Source: an uncultured delta proteobacterium (GTDB lineage Bacteria > Myxococcota_A > UBA9160 > JAFDET01). Taken from it: a stretch of DNA of 64,000 bases. The notes below the pieces were generated by a model, which was given only the letters and a program-made list of their open reading frames with translations, was not told the origin of the DNA and made no database searches. Where the stretch lies: positions 97,599 to 161,598 of the forward strand of contig CAMYLJ010000003.1 in NCBI GenBank assembly GCA_947259215.1, read 5' to 3'. Position numbers and translations under genes: made by a program. Shown one piece after another: positions 36,935 to 44,769 of the stretch. The first letter of the stretch is position 1. The number at the start of each line of letters is the position of its first letter.

Positions 36935-38418
36935 CGGGCGGTGACCTTCGGGTCGATCTGCTTCGCGCGGCTGGCGTGGTGGTCCGCTGCTTCGGTGTCT
37001 CCCATGTCGCGGAGGACGACCGAGAGGCGCAGCTGGGCGGTGGCGTCGCGTTCGGCGAGCGAGACGGCCTTCTCCAGGTGCTCGCGGGCCTGGTCGTTGT
37101 CGGGCGGAGTCTTCTTGAAGAGGGCCCAGCCGAGGGCGGACTGGTAGGCGGCGTCCTCCGGCCACAGCCGCACGGCGGGCTCCAGGAACTGGAGCGAGCC
37201 GCGGAAGTCGCCAGCGCGCAGCATGATCTCGCCCTTGCGGAAGAGGGCCTCCGCGTTGGCCAGGCGGTCCGCGTCCGCGGCCACGTGGCCGTCGAGCTCC
37301 GCGTCGTAGTTCCGCCGCGCCTCGGGATCCGAGAGGGTGGCGTACGCCTTGGCGACCCGCGCGAAGAGCGCGGTGGCCTGGGGGCGAAGACCCTCCAGTC
37401 CCAGGCTGGCCAGCGCGTCCGGGTGGTAGCGCTTGGCCGCGGCGAAGTACGCGCGCTTGATGGCGCCTGGGTTCGCTTCGCGCTCGATGCCGAGCACGCC
37501 GTAGAAGTCCAGCTCCGAGAGCTGTGCGTGGCGCTCCTCCACCTCGCGTCGCAGCTTGGCCACGCCGGCCCCGGTGCCCGCGCGTGTCTCGCGCGCGCTC
37601 TGCGCCTCGCCTGAGGCAGCCCCGTCCTGCCCCGCGTCGACGTCCTCGAAGCTGATCTCGAAGCTGGGCTCCGGCTTCTGCTCGGCGGCGTCGCCGCCGC
37701 TCGGGGTGTCCTGCCACTCGAACGCCCCGGCTGCGTCGGCGATCCAGGCGACCGCCAGCACGGCCGGAGTCGTCGCCCGCTCGAGCAGCGAGCCGAGCGA
37801 CTGGCTGCCGTCGACTCCTTGCAGGAAGGCCACCACGCCGTCCTCGTCGCCGAGCCGCCGCAGCAGGCCCTCGAAGCCGGCTCCCGGCGACGGGTAGCGG
37901 TCCATGCGCGGCGCCAGCCCCTGGAGCAGGCGGTCCGGTGGCCAGTGGCGGGCCAGCCCGTCCTGCACGAGCTGGAACGAATCGATTCGCAGGGGCTGCA
38001 CGTCGTCGCCCTCGCCCTCGCCCGGCTCCAGCCGGAACTCGCCGCTGGCCCAGCCGAAGCAGTCGATCAGGCGCCGGCGCACCTGCTCCTTCAGGGCCAG
38101 GAAGAGATCCTTCGGGCCCAGCAGCCCGAGCTCGAGCAGCGCGGCGCCTTCGCGGCAGCCCCGCTCCTGCACGAGCTCGCTCACCCGCACGTGGTCGTCG
38201 CGCGTGAGGATCCCGGCATCCATCAGCTGGACGCCGAGGCTCTCGCTGGGGACGTTCGACTCGGCGAAGACCGGCGTGCCTTCCTGGAACAGGACGCGCT
38301 TCTCGGTCCGCTCGCGGCTGAGTACCAGGGCCCCGGCGAAGCGCGATCGGCGCAGCTCCAGGAGCAGTCGGGGCAGCGGGTGGGCGTCCAGCCCGCCGGA
38401 CTCGGGGATCCTCTCCAT
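36931..38418 (-). CDS. DUF4388 - DnaJ - TPR protein
   Basis: 495 residues. Residues 1-135 form a DUF4388 domain (LPRLLLELRRSRFAGALVLS, VLFQEGTPVFAESN, LGVQLMDAGILT), typical of deltaproteobacterial signalling proteins. A linker region (about 140-325) is followed by a J-domain with the HPD motif (DFYGVLGIEREANPGAIKRAY ... AAAKRYHPD, about 330-400). A C-terminal set of TPR repeats (ADRLANAEALFRKGEIMLRAGD onward, about 405-490) completes it. It probably docks Hsp70 and partners in a regulatory complex. Third gene of a minus-strand run with the V4R-STAS and HD-GYP genes (gaps 47 and 2 bp). Confidence 0.82.
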   Translation of the reverse strand: MERIPESGGLDAHPLPRLLLELRRSRFAGALVLSRERTEKRVLFQEGTPVFAESNVPSESLGVQLMDAGILTRDDHVRVSELVQERGCREGAALLELGLLGPKDLFLALKEQVRRRLIDCFGWASGEFRLEPGEGEGDDVQPLRIDSFQLVQDGLARHWPPDRLLQGLAPRMDRYPSPGAGFEGLLRRLGDEDGVVAFLQGVDGSQSLGSLLERATTPAVLAVAWIADAAGAFEWQDTPSGGDAAEQKPEPSFEISFEDVDAGQDGAASGEAQSARETRAGTGAGVAKLRREVEERHAQLSELDFYGVLGIEREANPGAIKRAYFAAAKRYHPDALASLGLEGLRPQATALFARVAKAYATLSDPEARRNYDAELDGHVAADADRLANAEALFRKGEIMLRAGDFRGSLQFLEPAVRLWPEDAAYQSALGWALFKKTPPDNDQAREHLEKAVSLAERDATAQLRLSVVLRDMGDTEAADHHASRAKQIDPKVTAR

Positions 38419-38465
38419 CGCTGGGATTTTTCGGGTGGACCGGACGTCTGCTTGAGCGTCGGGCC

Positions 38466-39452
38466 CTAGTAGACGCGCCGCTGCGCGTCGGCGATCTGGA
38501 AGGCCGCGGCGACCGCCTCCGGCAGGTCTTTGTGGACCACCAGGCGTCGGGTCTCGAGGTCGGCCACCACCGGCTCCGACAGCGGCGAGACGCCGGTGAG
38601 GATCGTATCGGCGCCGCGCTGTTCGATGGCCTCGATCACCTGCTCCAGCACGACGGCGCCGAGATCCGAGTCCAGGATCGCACCGCCCAGGTCGAGCACC
38701 ACCACCGAGACGTCCCGGGCGGAGTCGTCCAGGGCGATCAGGTCGAGCGCCGACAGGCACTCGTCGACGCCGCCGTAGGGCACGATCATGACCGGGCCCC
38801 AGACGTGTACCGCGAGCGAGTCGAGATCGTCCTCGTCCGGCGCCGAGGTCGCGTCCCGCGCCATGCACAGCCGCAGGGAGGAGAAGTCCAGCCGGTCCAG
38901 AGCCCGGCGCACGGCGGGGCCGTCCTCCGGGCGCCAGGCCGCGACCGGCCGGGCCTGGAACTGGCAGGCCTCGGCGCCGTCGGCGCAGCAGGCGGTCTCC
39001 ACCGCCAGGACGTCGTCGCCGAGCAGGCCCGAGAGCCAGCCCGACACGTAGCCCGCCGTGACGTGGCAGCTCCAGCCCGGCACAGGGCCCAGGCTCTCGC
39101 GGCGCCCGGCCGCTTCGGCGTCGGAGAAGGTCCCGGCCAGCTGGGACGCTCCGGCGCCCGGCCGCGGACCCACGCTGAACGGCACCCGGGGAGCCGCGGG
39201 GCACGCGGCCGCCTGGCGCGGATCCGCGTTGCCGGCGGCCTGCGCGTCGCGCAGGCCCTGGAGGAACCCTGCCTGGAGCAGGGTGGCGGCGGCGTCTTCC
39301 TCGCCGAGCGCCTCGCGCAGGTGGGCGTGCAGCGCGCCGAGCCGGGCCGGGTCGCGCAGCAGCTGGGGGTCCGCGCGCAGCTGGCCGTCGGCCTCGAGGG
39401 CCAGGAGCACCGCGTCCGGGGTGGCGTCGTCGCGAGGGTCGCGTTCGCTCAC
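38466..39452 (-). CDS. V4R (XylR-N-type) sensor + STAS domain protein
   Basis: 328 residues without signal peptide or membrane helix. The middle (about 125-170) is a V4R domain, GWSCHVTAGYVSGWLSGLLG then ETACCADGAEACQF, with the conserved Cys155, Cys156 and Cys163; V4R domains bind small hydrophobic molecules or metals. The C-terminal part (about 218-325) is a STAS domain, DVSVVVLDLGGAILDSDLG and RGADTILTGVSP, used in anti-anti-sigma proteins and stressosomes. GTG start 2 bp after the HD-GYP stop, so both are coupled. A ligand-driven partner-switching role is inferred. Confidence 0.8.
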   Translation of the reverse strand: MSERDPRDDATPDAVLLALEADGQLRADPQLLRDPARLGALHAHLREALGEEDAAATLLQAGFLQGLRDAQAAGNADPRQAAACPAAPRVPFSVGPRPGAGASQLAGTFSDAEAAGRRESLGPVPGWSCHVTAGYVSGWLSGLLGDDVLAVETACCADGAEACQFQARPVAAWRPEDGPAVRRALDRLDFSSLRLCMARDATSAPDEDDLDSLAVHVWGPVMIVPYGGVDECLSALDLIALDDSARDVSVVVLDLGGAILDSDLGAVVLEQVIEAIEQRGADTILTGVSPLSEPVVADLETRRLVVHKDLPEAVAAAFQIADAQRRVY

Positions 39453-39454
39453 GT

Positions 39455-40582
39455 TCAGCTCTCGATGAAGGCGTAGATGTCGAACTTCTGGTCCTTGCGG
39501 ATGAAGCCCTCGCCCTCGCGCTCCAGCAGCCGGAGCATGGCGTCGGCGCAGACCGGGTCGAACTGGCTGCCCGAGAATTTGTGGATCTCGCGCACGACGT
39601 TCTCCAGGGACAGCGCCTCGCGGTAGGGCCGATCGCTGGTCATGGCCTCGACCGTGTCGGCCACCAGGATGATGCGCGAGGGCAGGGGGATCTGGTCCCC
39701 CTGCAGGCGCAGCGGGTAGCCCCGGTCGCAGCCGTCGAACCACTCGTGGTGGTGGCGCACGCAGGGCACGATGTCGCGCAGGAAGTCGACGGGCTCGAGG
39801 ATGCGCGCCCCGATCTCCGGGTGCTCCATGATCTCCTCGTACTCCGGCACGGTCAGGCGATCGGGCTTGGTGATCACGGCGTCGCGCACGCCGATCTTGC
39901 CCACGTCGTGGAGCAGGCCCGCGATGTAGACCCGCTCGATGAACTCCTTGGGGAAGCCCATCTCGGCCGCCACCTTCGAGGCGTACACGCCGACCCGCTC
40001 GGAGTGGCCCCGGGTGTAGGCGTCCTTGGCGTCGACGGCCTCGGCCAGGGCGCCGATGGTCTGCACGTAGGCCAGGCGCAGCTCCTGGTGCTTCTCCGCC
40101 ACCTGCTTGGTGCGCTCGCGCACCTTCTGCTCCAGGTTTCGATTCATGTCCTGGAGCTTGAAGTTCTGCTCGCGCGTCACCTGGTTGAGGCGCTTGATCT
40201 CCTGCTTCAGGTCGTAGTGGTCGCAGGCCTGGCGGATCGTGGCCTTGAGCTCGTCGTCGTTCCAGGGCTTGGTGATCAGGCGGAAGATCTCGCCCCGGTT
40301 GATGGCCTCCACGGCGATGTTCATCTCCGTGTAGCCCGTGAGCATCATGCGCACGACGTCGGGATGCCGCTCGCGGACCGCGGCCAGCAGCTCGACACCG
40401 TTCATCTCCGGCATGCGCTGGTCCGTCACCACCACCTTCACCGGGTTCTGCTCCAGCAGCTCGAGCGCCTCCCGGGCGCGCGAGGCGGTGAGGACCCGCG
40501 TGGACTCGTGGCGCAGCAGGCGCTGGACGGCCTTCAGGATGTTGAGCTCGTCGTCGACGAACAGGACGGTGTGATCCGGCAT
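39455..40582 (-). CDS. Response regulator with HD-GYP phosphodiesterase domain
   Basis: 375 residues. A receiver domain (1-120) has acidic D10-D11, phosphoacceptor D54 (VVVTDQRMPEMNG), T82 and K105. A coiled coil (about 128-165) connects to the HD-GYP domain (about 170-360) with GHSERV, LLHDVGKIG (H225, D226), the HHHEWF cluster (277-282), RGYP (287-290) and the metal-binding VADTVEAMTSDRPYR, so c-di-GMP hydrolysis is likely. The sensor kinase is not adjacent. First gene of the three-gene operon; GGGGGAGAG before the ATG and a sigma-54-like site 40-58 nt upstream. Confidence 0.92.
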   Translation of the reverse strand: MPDHTVLFVDDELNILKAVQRLLRHESTRVLTASRAREALELLEQNPVKVVVTDQRMPEMNGVELLAAVRERHPDVVRMMLTGYTEMNIAVEAINRGEIFRLITKPWNDDELKATIRQACDHYDLKQEIKRLNQVTREQNFKLQDMNRNLEQKVRERTKQVAEKHQELRLAYVQTIGALAEAVDAKDAYTRGHSERVGVYASKVAAEMGFPKEFIERVYIAGLLHDVGKIGVRDAVITKPDRLTVPEYEEIMEHPEIGARILEPVDFLRDIVPCVRHHHEWFDGCDRGYPLRLQGDQIPLPSRIILVADTVEAMTSDRPYREALSLENVVREIHKFSGSQFDPVCADAMLRLLEREGEGFIRKDQKFDIYAFIES

Positions 40583-40968
40583 CTCTCCCCCGAGGGAACC
40601 TGGCGCTCCGCATCCCTCCTCTTATCAAGCCCCGTGCCAGTCCGCGCCGGAGTATTTTCCTGAATGGAATCAATGTGTTGGACGGCCAGACCGCTCTGGC
40701 GCCAGGCGCGTCCGATCCCGGGAGCGGGATCGCGGCCTGCAAGAAACCGGAATCATTCCGGCAGGTTGCGTATTGGGTGCGGGTCCGGCGCCGGCTCGCG
40801 GCGACGCAGCTTCGGCCTCAAGTCCCCGGCGGCGCCCGCCGATGCGCTGGGTCGGGGGAAGCACCCGACGGAGCTGCCGGCGGCCGAGGGTCGGCCGCGT
40901 CCCGGTTTCTGGACTTCCCGGAAGCGGGATTCTGCCACCTGGCAGGGGTTCGCGGCTACTTCCCCGAC
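40583..40968. other. 386-bp intergenic region with a sigma-54-like site
   Basis: No gene is recognised here. On the minus strand, 40625-40640 reads TGGCACG-GGGC-TTGAT: the -24 half is perfect and the -12 half has A in place of the invariant C of GC. If functional it would drive the HD-GYP operon with a leader of about 30 nt. The rest is GC-rich without repeats. Confidence 0.35.
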
Positions 40969-41169
40969 ATGAGGACCATGGTGACGATCTGCGCTTGGTG
41001 TGGCAGTCCCGTTCCGGCTCCGACTCGCGATCACGCGGGAACCAGCCACGGAATGTGCCAGCCGTGCATGCGGCGGAACCTGGCCGCGGTGCCGCGCTCC
41101 TCGCCTCTCTCCGAGGCGACCGAGCGACTGCGCCGGTGGCTGACTCCGCGGCACGCACAGCCCGCCTAG
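40969..41169 (+). CDS. Small zinc-ribbon-like protein
   Basis: 66 residues with two CxxC pairs: TICAWCGSPV (C8 and C11) and GMCQPCMRR (C28 and C31). The form ICAWC ... SHGxCxxC resembles the zinc-finger tails found on PAS and receiver proteins, here as a free protein. An RBS is weak. Its stop codon overlaps the rfbB stop on the other strand in a CTAG. The function is unknown; a role in protein or RNA contact is a guess. Confidence 0.6.
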   Translation: MRTMVTICAWCGSPVPAPTRDHAGTSHGMCQPCMRRNLAAVPRSSPLSEATERLRRWLTPRHAQPA

Positions 41170-42350
41170 CTGCGGTCCCGCTCCGCGGGACCTTCCGCCG
41201 CGTCGGCTGACCCGCATTTCGGGTCAGCCGCCTGGCCCGCGCTGCTCTCCGGTTTGCGCCCGAGCAGCCCGAGCCGCTCGCGGTCGTAGCGGTTTGCCTC
41301 GACCGCGGTGCACCAGTCCTCGTGCGCCAGATACCAGCGCACCGTCTCCGCCAGTCCCGCGTCGAAGTCGTGAGCCGGCGTCCAGCCGAGCTCGCCGCGT
41401 AGCTTGCTGAAGTCCATGGCGTAGCGTCGGTCGTGCCCCGGCCGGTCCTCGACGAAGGTCTTGAGGTCGGCGTAGCGGCGCACGCCGCGGGCCGCCAGGG
41501 CGGAGTTCTTCGCCGCCGGCAGCTCGCGCTCGAGGATCGCGCACAGGCGGTCGATCACCTCGAGAGTCGGCAGCTCGCAGTCCCCGCCCACGTTGTAGCT
41601 CTCTCCCGGTCTCCCGCGCGCCAGTACCTGCAGCAGGGCCGAGCAGTGGTCGTCCACGAACAGCCAGTCGCGCACGTACTGCCCGTCTCCGTAGATGGGG
41701 AGCGGCTTGCCTTCGATGGCGTTCCGGATCATCAGCGGGATCAGCTTCTCCGGGTACTGGAAGGGCCCGTAGTTGTTGGAGCAGTTGGTGAGCAGGACCG
41801 GGAGCCCGAAGGTCGTGTGCCAGGCCCGCGCCAGGTGATCGGCGCCGGCCTTGCTGGCGGAGTAGGGCGAGCGCGGATCGTACGGGGTCGTCTCGCGGAA
41901 GCTCCCCGTCTCGGGCAGCGACCCGAAGACCTCGTCGGTGGATACCTGGAGCAGCCGGAAGGCCCCACGCCGCTGCGGGTCGGCCTCGTCCCAGTACTGG
42001 CGCGCGGCTTCGAGCACTTCGAAGGCTCCGACCAGGTTGCTGTGGACGAAGGCGCGCGGTCCCTCGATGGAGCGGTCCACATGGGATTCCGCGGCCAGGT
42101 TTGCCACGGCCGTGGGCCGGTGTTCGGCGAAGATGACGGCCAGGGCGGCGCGGTCGGCGATGTCGGCGCGCACGAACCGGAAGCGTGGATCCCCCGCCAC
42201 GTCGTCCAGGCTGGCCAGGTTGCCGGCGTAGGTGAGCTTGTCCACCACCACCACGTGCGCGTCCGTGTGTTCGAGCAGGTGCCGGACGAGGTTGGAGCCG
42301 ATGAACCCGGCTCCGCCGGTCACCAGCACGCGCTCCAGGGTCTCGCTCAT
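41166..42350 (-). CDS. rfbB: dTDP-glucose 4,6-dehydratase
   Basis: Second step of dTDP-L-rhamnose synthesis (dTDP-glucose to 4-keto-6-deoxy form), feeding LPS or capsule; 394 residues against the usual 330-360. VTGGAGFIGSNLVRHLL binds NAD+, TDEVFGSL holds the Thr-Asp-Glu triad, and YSASKAGAD holds the catalytic Tyr-xxx-Lys. The last ~30 residues (after GLLGRKPE) have no homology and are encoded by two hairpins. A TATCCT box ends 6 nt before the ATG with no SD. rfbA, rfbC and rfbD are not adjacent. Confidence 0.93.
   Translation of the reverse strand: MSETLERVLVTGGAGFIGSNLVRHLLEHTDAHVVVVDKLTYAGNLASLDDVAGDPRFRFVRADIADRAALAVIFAEHRPTAVANLAAESHVDRSIEGPRAFVHSNLVGAFEVLEAARQYWDEADPQRRGAFRLLQVSTDEVFGSLPETGSFRETTPYDPRSPYSASKAGADHLARAWHTTFGLPVLLTNCSNNYGPFQYPEKLIPLMIRNAIEGKPLPIYGDGQYVRDWLFVDDHCSALLQVLARGRPGESYNVGGDCELPTLEVIDRLCAILERELPAAKNSALAARGVRRYADLKTFVEDRPGHDRRYAMDFSKLRGELGWTPAHDFDAGLAETVRWYLAHEDWCTAVEANRYDRERLGLLGRKPESSAGQAADPKCGSADAAEGPAERDRS
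41174..41231. terminator. Two hairpins inside the 3' end of rfbB
   Basis: GGTCCCGC-TCC-GCGGGACC (41174-41192) and GGCTGACCC-GCATTTC-GGGTCAGCC (41207-41231) lie just beyond the stop of the zinc-ribbon gene. They could terminate that gene, yet they are also translated as the C-terminal tail of RfbB on the other strand. Confidence 0.55.
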
Positions 42351-42356
42351 GCGCGC

Positions 42357-42362
42357 AGGATA
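42357..42362 (-). promoter_or_regulatory. -10-like box 6 nt before rfbB
   Basis: Read on the minus strand the hexamer is TATCCT, ending 6 nt before the ATG. There is no SD sequence, so a leaderless mRNA is likely. Confidence 0.4.
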
Positions 42363-42395
42363 GCCCAGCCCCGGGCGCCGAAACCCGAAGCCCCG

Positions 42396-42827
42396 CTAGT
42401 CCTCGCCGCGCACGGGGCCGCGGCGGCGCTTCACGCCGGCGCGGCGGCGCTTGCCCTCGAGGCGCCGCTCGCGCGAGGCGCGCGTGGGGCGCGTGCTCCT
42501 GCGGCGTTTCGGGACGACGAGAGCCTCGCGGATCGTCTCGGCCAGTCGCTCGCGCGCCAGCCGGCGGTTCTGGGCCTGGCTGCGGGTCGTGCGAGCGTGC
42601 ACCACGAGAGCGCCGTCGCGAGTGAGGCGCGAGGCCAGCCGCCGGCGCAGGCGTGTGCGCTGGCGGCTCGTCAGCACGCCGCTCTCCGCCACGTTCCAGC
42701 GCAGGCTGACGCGGGTACTGGTCTTGTTGACGTGCTGCCCGCCCGGCCCGCCGGCGCGGCTCGCCGTCTCGTGCAGCTCGTGCCCCGGGATCACGAGCCC
42801 GCGCTGCACCTCGAGATCGGCGGGCAC
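42396..42827 (-). CDS. arfB: Peptidyl-tRNA hydrolase ArfB (YaeJ-type ribosome rescue)
   Basis: 143 residues. Codon-independent release factor that frees ribosomes stalled at mRNA ends. The catalytic GGQ motif lies in SRAGGPGGQHVNKTSTRV, and the C-terminus is very basic (KRRRSTRPTRASRERRLEGKRR), which inserts into the mRNA entry channel. GTG start chosen because homology begins there; the coding frame upstream overlaps the next gene. It follows the serine hydrolase gene by 13 bp and may be co-transcribed. Confidence 0.9.
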   Translation of the reverse strand: MPADLEVQRGLVIPGHELHETASRAGGPGGQHVNKTSTRVSLRWNVAESGVLTSRQRTRLRRRLASRLTRDGALVVHARTTRSQAQNRRLARERLAETIREALVVPKRRRSTRPTRASRERRLEGKRRRAGVKRRRGPVRGED

Positions 42828-42840
42828 GGCCGGACCTGGG

Positions 42841-44418
42841 TCAGGGCGCGGGCGGGGAGGGCGCTCCCGGCTCCGCCCGCCACGCACCCCGTTCCTGGGC
42901 CACGGCCCGCATGCGATCGATCAGGCTCCGGCTGGGCGTGCCCGTCGCGGGGATCCCCTGGCTGCGCTCGAAGTCGCGGATCGCGCCCTTGGTGCGCGCT
43001 CCGATCACGCCGTCCATCTCGCCGATCTCGTAGCCCAGGGCCAGCAGCGCCTCCTGGGTTTCGACCTTGAGCAGCACCTCGGCGCGCTCGGACTGGTAGC
43101 CGACGAAGCCTTCGCCGTAGGTCGCCGACGGCGGCAGCTGGCCCGCGGCGACGGGCTTCGCGGGATGGTCCCGCAGGAGCTGGGCCTGGATCGCGCGCGC
43201 CAGGTCGCGGTGGTCCTGCGCCGAGTTCTTGCGCAGGACGTTGGAGAGCACGGTGACCATGTAGTAGAGCCGGTCCTGGCCCGCCGGCGACTCGATGATC
43301 GCCGTCGAGTTCATGTAGTTGCGCTTGTTGCCGTGGTACTTGCGGCAGACGAAGCCCTCCTCGGGCTGGCAGCTGTAGAGGGAGCCGCTCTTGAAGTAGA
43401 CGGCCGACTCGCGCAGGGCGCCGGAGGAGCCGTAGCGGATGCGGCGCTCGGTGATGTACAGCAGCCGCTTGATCTCACGGCTCGACCACGCATCCACGAG
43501 CTTCCCCTGCTCCATCTTCACCATGTAGTTGAGCAGACTGCGGGGCGTGGCGTAGCTGCTGGTGCCCGGCACCCGCTTCTTGCCCTCGTGGGTGAAGAAG
43601 CTGCCCTGGCGCAGGGCTTCCAGGTCGAGTCCGTTGCGGGTGACCGGCTCCTGGATCGCCTTCTCGAAGATCGCACCGAGCTCCGTCTTCTTGGTCTCCT
43701 TGAAGAAGCGCGCCTCCTCCTCGGCGGACACCGGATAGGCCTTGCCGTAGTGCGCGAGCAGGATCAGGTGCTTCTGGAGCATGCCCGCAGCGGAGTTCGA
43801 GCTGGGCGACATCATCCAGTCGAGGTAGGTCCAGAGCGAGGCTGTGTCGCCCTTCTGGATCGGGCGCCGGCTCAAGGTCGCGGTCTCGACGTCGAAGAAG
43901 CGCACGGTGTGGTGGTCGTAGACGCTGAAGATGTCGGCGGTGATGCGCGCGTCGCGCAGCACCCGCTCGCGGTCCGCGATCGAGTCCGGCCAGGCGTCGG
44001 CCAGGCCCTGGAAGACCCCGAGCGCCACCAGCAGCTTGCCCACGCTGCCCGGATTCTGGCGCTGGTCCGGCTGCCAGGCCGCGTAGCGGGGAACGGCGGG
44101 ATCGGAGAGGTCCAGCAGCGCGATCCCGTAGCGGTCCGCGTGCGGAGCCAGCAGCCCCTTCACGGTGGCCGTGAGCGTGGGGTCCGGCGCGGGCAGCACC
44201 AGGTCCGGCTGGTCCAGGAGCCGGAGCTGGACCTGCTCCAGCGGCAGCAGCTCGCCCGCCGGGCGCTTGCGGCCCGGCAGCTCTCCCAGCTGCACGCGTC
44301 GCTGCTCTTCCAGGCGGGCCAGGCCCGTGTAGTCGTAGCCGTCGAGCGGGTAGGAGGAGGCCGGGGGCGCCAGCAGGCCCGCCAGCAGGATCAGCGCGGC
44401 GATGGTGGTCCGTTGCAT
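42841..44418 (-). CDS. Exported serine hydrolase (class A beta-lactamase fold) with peptidoglycan-binding domain
   Basis: 525 residues with a signal peptide (1-21). The penicillin-recognising triad is visible: SVGK (Ser125-Lys128), SPSSNSA (SxN) and YFKSGS (KTG-like). The C-terminal part (about 440-505) is a PG_binding_1 domain (TQEALLALGYEIGEMDGVIGARTKGAIRDFERSQG). It probably acts on cell-wall peptides or transpeptidation rather than on antibiotics. An alternative ATG three codons upstream exists. The upstream 350 bp are noncoding and hold a promoter for the divergent aldo/keto reductase. Confidence 0.8.
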   Translation of the reverse strand: MQRTTIAALILLAGLLAPPASSYPLDGYDYTGLARLEEQRRVQLGELPGRKRPAGELLPLEQVQLRLLDQPDLVLPAPDPTLTATVKGLLAPHADRYGIALLDLSDPAVPRYAAWQPDQRQNPGSVGKLLVALGVFQGLADAWPDSIADRERVLRDARITADIFSVYDHHTVRFFDVETATLSRRPIQKGDTASLWTYLDWMMSPSSNSAAGMLQKHLILLAHYGKAYPVSAEEEARFFKETKKTELGAIFEKAIQEPVTRNGLDLEALRQGSFFTHEGKKRVPGTSSYATPRSLLNYMVKMEQGKLVDAWSSREIKRLLYITERRIRYGSSGALRESAVYFKSGSLYSCQPEEGFVCRKYHGNKRNYMNSTAIIESPAGQDRLYYMVTVLSNVLRKNSAQDHRDLARAIQAQLLRDHPAKPVAAGQLPPSATYGEGFVGYQSERAEVLLKVETQEALLALGYEIGEMDGVIGARTKGAIRDFERSQGIPATGTPSRSLIDRMRAVAQERGAWRAEPGAPSPPAP

Positions 44419-44427
44419 GGAGCGCAT

Positions 44428-44769
44428 CGTCGCCGGCGCTCCGCGGGCTGTCAAACGCCTCGCCGGCTGGGAAACGGCCTTCCGCCAGAGCGGAACGGGT
44501 TTTCCCACCGAGCATCCGAGCGTGCGCAACTTTCCGTGCAACCCGCTGAAATTATTGGAGCTTCCATTCGGCGCCGATTGGCCCGCCGCTTGCATCGAAG
44601 CAGGGGTGACCGCCACAAGCGGTCGAGAGCGCGCGCGCCGGACGAGCCTTCCTGGGAAGGGGCTCGACGTATTCACGGTGCGCGCGTTTCTCGTTTCCCG
44701 GCTGGCGCCGCCCGTCGCGCCGCTCCGGCTCCTCGGGCCCGGTACACTGCACCGCCATTGGAGGGAGCC
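44428..44769. other. 342-bp divergent intergenic region
   Basis: No gene is recognised. It carries the sigma-54-type site at 44579-44594 and a TACACT box at 44743-44748, 21 nt before the aldo/keto reductase ATG. GGAGGGAGCC precedes that ATG. The first 150 bp are less GC-rich than neighbouring genes. Confidence 0.5.
44579..44594 (+). promoter_or_regulatory. Candidate sigma-54 (-24/-12) promoter
   Basis: TGGCCCG-CCGC-TTGCA: GG and GC are separated by exactly 10 bp, and only the A of the consensus TGGCACG-N4-TTGCA is changed. It points toward the aldo/keto reductase gene 175 bp downstream. No activator site was identified. rpoN is present in this window. Confidence 0.5.
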
